6,418 nt of DNA from Akkermansiaceae bacterium UBA6138 (GTDB taxonomy: Bacteria; Verrucomicrobiota; Verrucomicrobiia; Verrucomicrobiales; DEV007): assembly GCA_002422425.1 (NCBI GenBank), contig DIVG01000064.1:16275-22692 (forward strand), in the 5' to 3' direction. The notes under the pieces are model-generated. The model was not told where the DNA came from. It saw nothing but the letters and a program-made list of their open reading frames with translations, and ran no database searches. Both the position numbers and the translations under genes were made by a program. This document shows, piece by piece, positions 5,410 to 6,418 of the stretch (the first letter of the stretch is position 1; each line of letters starts with the position of its first letter).

Positions 5410-6012
5410 TTGGATGTGAAGGATGAACCTGCATTTCAGCTCGATAGAGTTCTCGCTGCCGTGAAAAGGGGAGAGACGGATAAATTCCGGCTCCTCGTGC
5501 GTGAGTATGGGCTGCTTCTACGCGGTTACCTCGCTGCGCGTCTGCCGCATCAGGACGACGCCGACGACCTCGCGCAGGAGGTCTTTCTGATCGCCTACAA
5601 AAAACTCGGATCCTGCGATCCGGCGACCTTCGTCGCGTGGCTCCTTGGCATCGCCCGCAATCAGCTCCGCAATCATTGGCGTTCACGGACGAGGCGGGAG
5701 GATGCCCTTGCCCGCTTCCGCGAAGAGATCAGCGAGATCGTCGAGCCCGATCTCGACGCCGCCGCAGGTCAGTTCAGCCCGGCGGAGATCGAGCGGCTCC
5801 TCCACTGCATCACCCTCCTGCCCGATCGTCTCCGGCGCATCGTGCGGGCGGGACTCGAGGGCACCCGTTCCGAAATCATCGCGCGGGAGCTCGGGATCAA
5901 CACAAACGCCCTTTACCAGGCCCGATTCCGCGCCCACGCGGCCCTTCGCAATTGCATGTCTCCGGGGCCGGATACCTTCGAATCTTTCTCCCCGATTTCC
6001 GATGAATGTTGA
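5410..6012 (+). CDS. ECF-type RNA polymerase sigma factor (sigma-70 family)
   Basis: About 200 residues, typical of the ECF group, with only sigma regions 2 and 4. Region 2 spans about 24-92, with the core-binding and -10 recognition signature DDADDLAQEVFLIAYKKL (49-66) and FVAWLLGIARNQLRNHWRSR (74-93). Region 4 spans about 126-182, with a helix-turn-helix for the -35 element (TRSEIIARELGINTNALYQARFRA at about 152-175, of which IARELGINTNALYQARFRA is typical). It directs polymerase to a dedicated promoter set. The TTG at 5410 is preferred as start because GGAG (5399-5402) lies 7 bases upstream. A GTG two codons later is the alternative. No in-frame ATG occurs before the conserved region. The stop (6010-6012) overlaps the next gene by 11 bases, so the two are translationally coupled, as for a sigma factor and its membrane regulator. 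The trigger is unknown. Confidence 0.92.
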   Translation: MDVKDEPAFQLDRVLAAVKRGETDKFRLLVREYGLLLRGYLAARLPHQDDADDLAQEVFLIAYKKLGSCDPATFVAWLLGIARNQLRNHWRSRTRREDALARFREEISEIVEPDLDAAAGQFSPAEIERLLHCITLLPDRLRRIVRAGLEGTRSEIIARELGINTNALYQARFRAHAALRNCMSPGPDTFESFSPISDEC

Positions 6013-6418
6013 TCCCTCCGAACCCGTCCATCCCGCCCTCGCTGAATTGCTTGCCTCCTGGTATCGGGAGGAGGCGCCCGATCACGATGCCGCCGCCGGA
6101 TGGCTGGAGCGACTGCGTTCGGATGAAATCCTTCGACGACAATTTGCGGCAGAGATTTATCTGGCCGGTTTGACCCGCACAGTGCAAGCGGGTGAACCGC
6201 GCTGGCTGCGGATCGAGGAGGCGATCGGCAGCGGCGATACGGAGACAAGCACCAGTGAGATCTCTGCGCTCGATGCCTTCGAAGATCACATCATGGGCCG
6301 TCTCGACAAGGCTTTTCCGGCGAAGCACCGCCTGCAACGCTCCGGCAAGTCGCCCTGGCTGGCAGCGGCGGCGGGACTGGTGATCGGTCTCTTCGGAGCC
6401 ACGGTCGTCTGGGCTTTT
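6002..6418 (+). CDS. FecR/anti-sigma-like membrane protein, 3' truncated
   Basis: The frame opens at ATG 6002 and runs without a stop to the right edge (139 residues visible). Residues 1-115 are hydrophilic and presumably cytoplasmic, with a helical segment AELLASWYREE (14-24), then LRSDEILRRQFAAEIYLAGL (38-57), and a linker rich in serine and threonine (77-88). A single hydrophobic segment (about 119-139, SPWLAAAAGLVIGLFGATVV and onward) follows a positively charged stretch (KHRLQRSGK), so the N-terminus is predicted to be inside. A sigma-overlapping gene with a small cytoplasmic domain and one membrane span is the layout of FecR-type sigma regulators. In PVC bacteria such proteins often continue with a FecR or LamG-like extracytoplasmic region. 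That part is outside the window, so the family name is provisional. No Shine-Dalgarno is seen; translation probably depends on the 11-base overlap. Confidence 0.75.
   Translation, partial: MNVDPSEPVHPALAELLASWYREEAPDHDAAAGWLERLRSDEILRRQFAAEIYLAGLTRTVQAGEPRWLRIEEAIGSGDTETSTSEISALDAFEDHIMGRLDKAFPAKHRLQRSGKSPWLAAAAGLVIGLFGATVVWAF

Noticed and set aside
5360..5419. 19-codon frame MPVSGIPVRKPIFGDDPWM overlapping the sigma start
   Set aside because: No ribosome binding site at a proper distance and no recognisable pattern. The 5349 frame has a better upstream GGAAG and was kept only as a speculative leader ORF.

Overview
The window looks like chromosomal DNA of a GC-rich bacterium, most likely Verrucomicrobiota or a close PVC relative. 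This is inferred from four things: the gene types (a stand-alone prenyltransferase-fold protein, a Gfo/Idh/MocA oxidoreductase with a TIM-barrel isomerase, and an ECF sigma factor coupled to a FecR-like membrane protein); the scarcity of Shine-Dalgarno sequences; strong G/C preference at third codon positions; and an intergenic repeat that reads HGQDAHAT when translated, which I remember from such genomes. No taxonomic marker gene is present, so the assignment is tentative.

Layout. (1) 1-1001, plus strand: 3' part of a prenyltransferase/squalene-cyclase-fold protein, cut by the left edge. (2) 1054-1869, minus strand: an AraC-family regulator, convergent with gene 1 and divergent from what follows. 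(3) 1950-5205, plus strand: three genes reading the same way, encoding a divergent DHDPS/NAL-family aldolase or lyase, a sugar-phosphate isomerase/epimerase-like TIM barrel, and a Gfo/Idh/MocA NAD(P)-dependent oxidoreductase. (4) 5206-5409: a 204-base gap rich in stem-loops. (5) 5410-6418, plus strand: an ECF-type sigma factor overlapping by 11 bases a FecR/anti-sigma-like membrane protein cut by the right edge.

How the genes may work together. The AraC protein with its N-terminal cupin-like domain probably senses a sugar or related ligand and controls the divergent three-gene cassette from the 80-base shared upstream region, which carries a perfect 7-base inverted repeat over the araC-type start. 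The three enzymes fit a route in which a sugar, polyol or sugar acid is oxidised, isomerised and then cleaved or dehydrated. The substrate cannot be read from the sequence. The sigma and FecR-like pair is a separate regulatory unit, probably for membrane or cell-surface signalling.

Most noteworthy: an inverted pair of palindromic REP-like repeats filling the gap between the first two cassette genes; the DHDPS-like protein, which keeps the Schiff-base lysine but has lost the YNxP tyrosine and the TTGE motif; an 8-base tandem repeat just before the oxidoreductase start; and mutually exclusive hairpins with a possible leader peptide before the sigma factor. I see no tRNA, rRNA, CRISPR array, transposase or phage gene.
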